A stretch of 64,000 bases of DNA, from NCBI GenBank assembly GCA_028583405.1, contig CM053256.1, positions 18,315,534-18,379,533 of the forward strand, written 5' to 3'. Position numbers and translations under genes: made by a program. How positions within the stretch are numbered: the first letter of the stretch is position 1; every line of letters begins with the position of its first letter. Below are positions 63,180-64,000 of this stretch, piece after piece. A model generated the notes under the pieces. The model had not been told where the DNA came from and made no database searches. It saw only the letters and a program-made list of their open reading frames with translations. This DNA is from Pogonophryne albipinna. Lineage: Eukaryota > Chordata > Actinopteri > Perciformes > Artedidraconidae.

Positions 63180-64000
63180 TTACAGCTGCAAGCAGCGTTG
63201 AGCGGGTCTTCGACGCTCCGCAGGCTGTTGTCTGCACGTCGACGTGTGTGTCTAGGTGTGTCGAGGACTCGGCCGTTGGCAAACGTGGGAAGTTTCAGGC
63301 CGATCGGAAAATGTCTTTGAGTTACAGCAGTAACACAAACATTGTGTTTGATGGCGGGTGATCTGTCGCCATGGCAATGGCATATGAGCTAAACTAGCAC
63401 AATGTGTGCTAACCGTCAAGCCCTCGAGACTGGGCTCGCGCGGCCTATCAGCCGTCATGATTTCCGAACCTTTTCTGTGCTTTTGCTGGTCGTTTTCCCT
63501 GTTTTAGGTGTTTTTCGCAGGTTTATCGTTCGCTGCGCGACCGATTTCAATAGGGTCTTCACCGACCTAGGTCTCAGACCCTAATTAAAGCTGCAAGCAG
63601 CGTTGAGCGGGTCTTCGACGCTCCGCAGGCTGTTGTCCGAACGTCAACGCCAGGCAGATGTCTCGAGGACAACATACATGGGAGTTACAGTTGTATCATA
63701 AACATTGTGTTTGATGGCGAGTGATCTGTCGCCATGGCAACGGAATTTGATGACACCCCATAATACGCCTAGATGTGTTGAGGGCTGCATCGTTATCAAA
63801 CCTGTGAAGTTTTGGGCCGTTTGGAGCATGTTAACTGGAGTTATGAGAAAACCGTGTTTCACGGCGACCATTTTGTTACCACAGCAACGACATTTGAAGA
63901 AATCTCAAAACTGACACATATATGTCTCGAGGGCTTGACGGTTAGCACACATGTGAAATTTCAACCCTTTTTTACCATTTACACAGGAGTTATAGCAATA
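63180..64000. repeat. repeat with ~405-bp period (GCTGCAAGCAGCGTTGAGCG)
   Basis: AGCTGCAAGCAGCGTTGAGC starts at 63184 and again at 63589, followed in both by GGGTCTTCGACGCTCCGCAG. A second shared block, GTGATCTGTCGCCATGGCAA, occurs in each unit (63357 and 63720). The second unit continues to the window edge and is more diverged there. The class is not known to me; it resembles a dispersed fish repeat that often occurs in tandem pairs. No coding frame was supported. Confidence 0.75.

Noticed and set aside
63180..64000. CRISPR-like array
   Set aside because: Unit length is about 405 bp with long diverged interiors, in a vertebrate genome; no spacer structure.

Overview
This is a nuclear window from a ray-finned (teleost) fish. 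The signs are vertebrate GT/AG-spliced genes, very long (TG)n microsatellites, and a repeat load typical of fish: Tc1-like, hAT, TTAA-target, Harbinger-like, L2, RTE-like and tRNA-SINE elements. The species cannot be fixed from the sequence. No bacterial or viral operon, tRNA, rRNA or CRISPR array was seen.

Two host genes lie head to tail on the + strand. The first, about 1-11.7 kb, is the 3' part of cobl (cordon-bleu WH2 repeat protein, an actin nucleator). Eight coding exons (2469-9917) join in consistent phase into about 973 residues and end in three WH2 motifs. The second is the 5' part of grb10, an insulin/IGF receptor adaptor. It has a CpG-rich promoter and a probable non-coding exon 1 near 14.4-14.58 kb, a first coding exon at 32.1 kb, and further coding exons at 41.0, 48.4 and 50.7 kb. 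Together the coding exons give about 197 residues, ending before the RA domain, so the rest of the gene lies beyond 64 kb. Order and orientation match human COBL-GRB10; the paralogous pair elsewhere in vertebrates is COBLL1-GRB14.

Between the exons the window is a record of transposition. In grb10 intron 1 (14.6-32.1 kb) there is a SINE, an L2 tail, a Tc1-like element (16.7-19.5 kb) split by a hAT element with a clean 8-bp target duplication, a TTAA-target MITE (19.96-20.83 kb), two more hAT elements (25.4 and 26.6 kb) and a 577-bp MITE with near-perfect 67-bp inverted ends (27.9 kb). In the second large intron (32.3-41.0 kb) there are hAT remnants, a 264-bp GT tract, an L2 LINE with a 420-residue open reverse-transcriptase frame, and a second LINE 3' end. 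The next intron (41.1-48.4 kb) holds a 244-bp TG tract 29 nt past a splice donor, a mini-Tc1 with a telomere-repeat foldback core, and a hAT with a LINE 3' end nested inside it. After 50.86 kb come a 289-bp GT/GC tract, a second type of Tc1 element broken by a LINE fragment, a TTAA-target element carrying a THAP-domain exon, a second large TTAA MITE in opposite orientation to the first, hAT transposase debris, and a repeat with a period of about 405 bp running off the end.

The two host proteins act in separate pathways: actin nucleation and morphogenesis for Cobl, receptor tyrosine kinase signalling for Grb10. Nothing suggests a joint operon-like unit. The most unusual items are the telomere-motif foldback inside the mini-Tc1, the very long TG tracts next to grb10 exons, and the orphan THAP exon.
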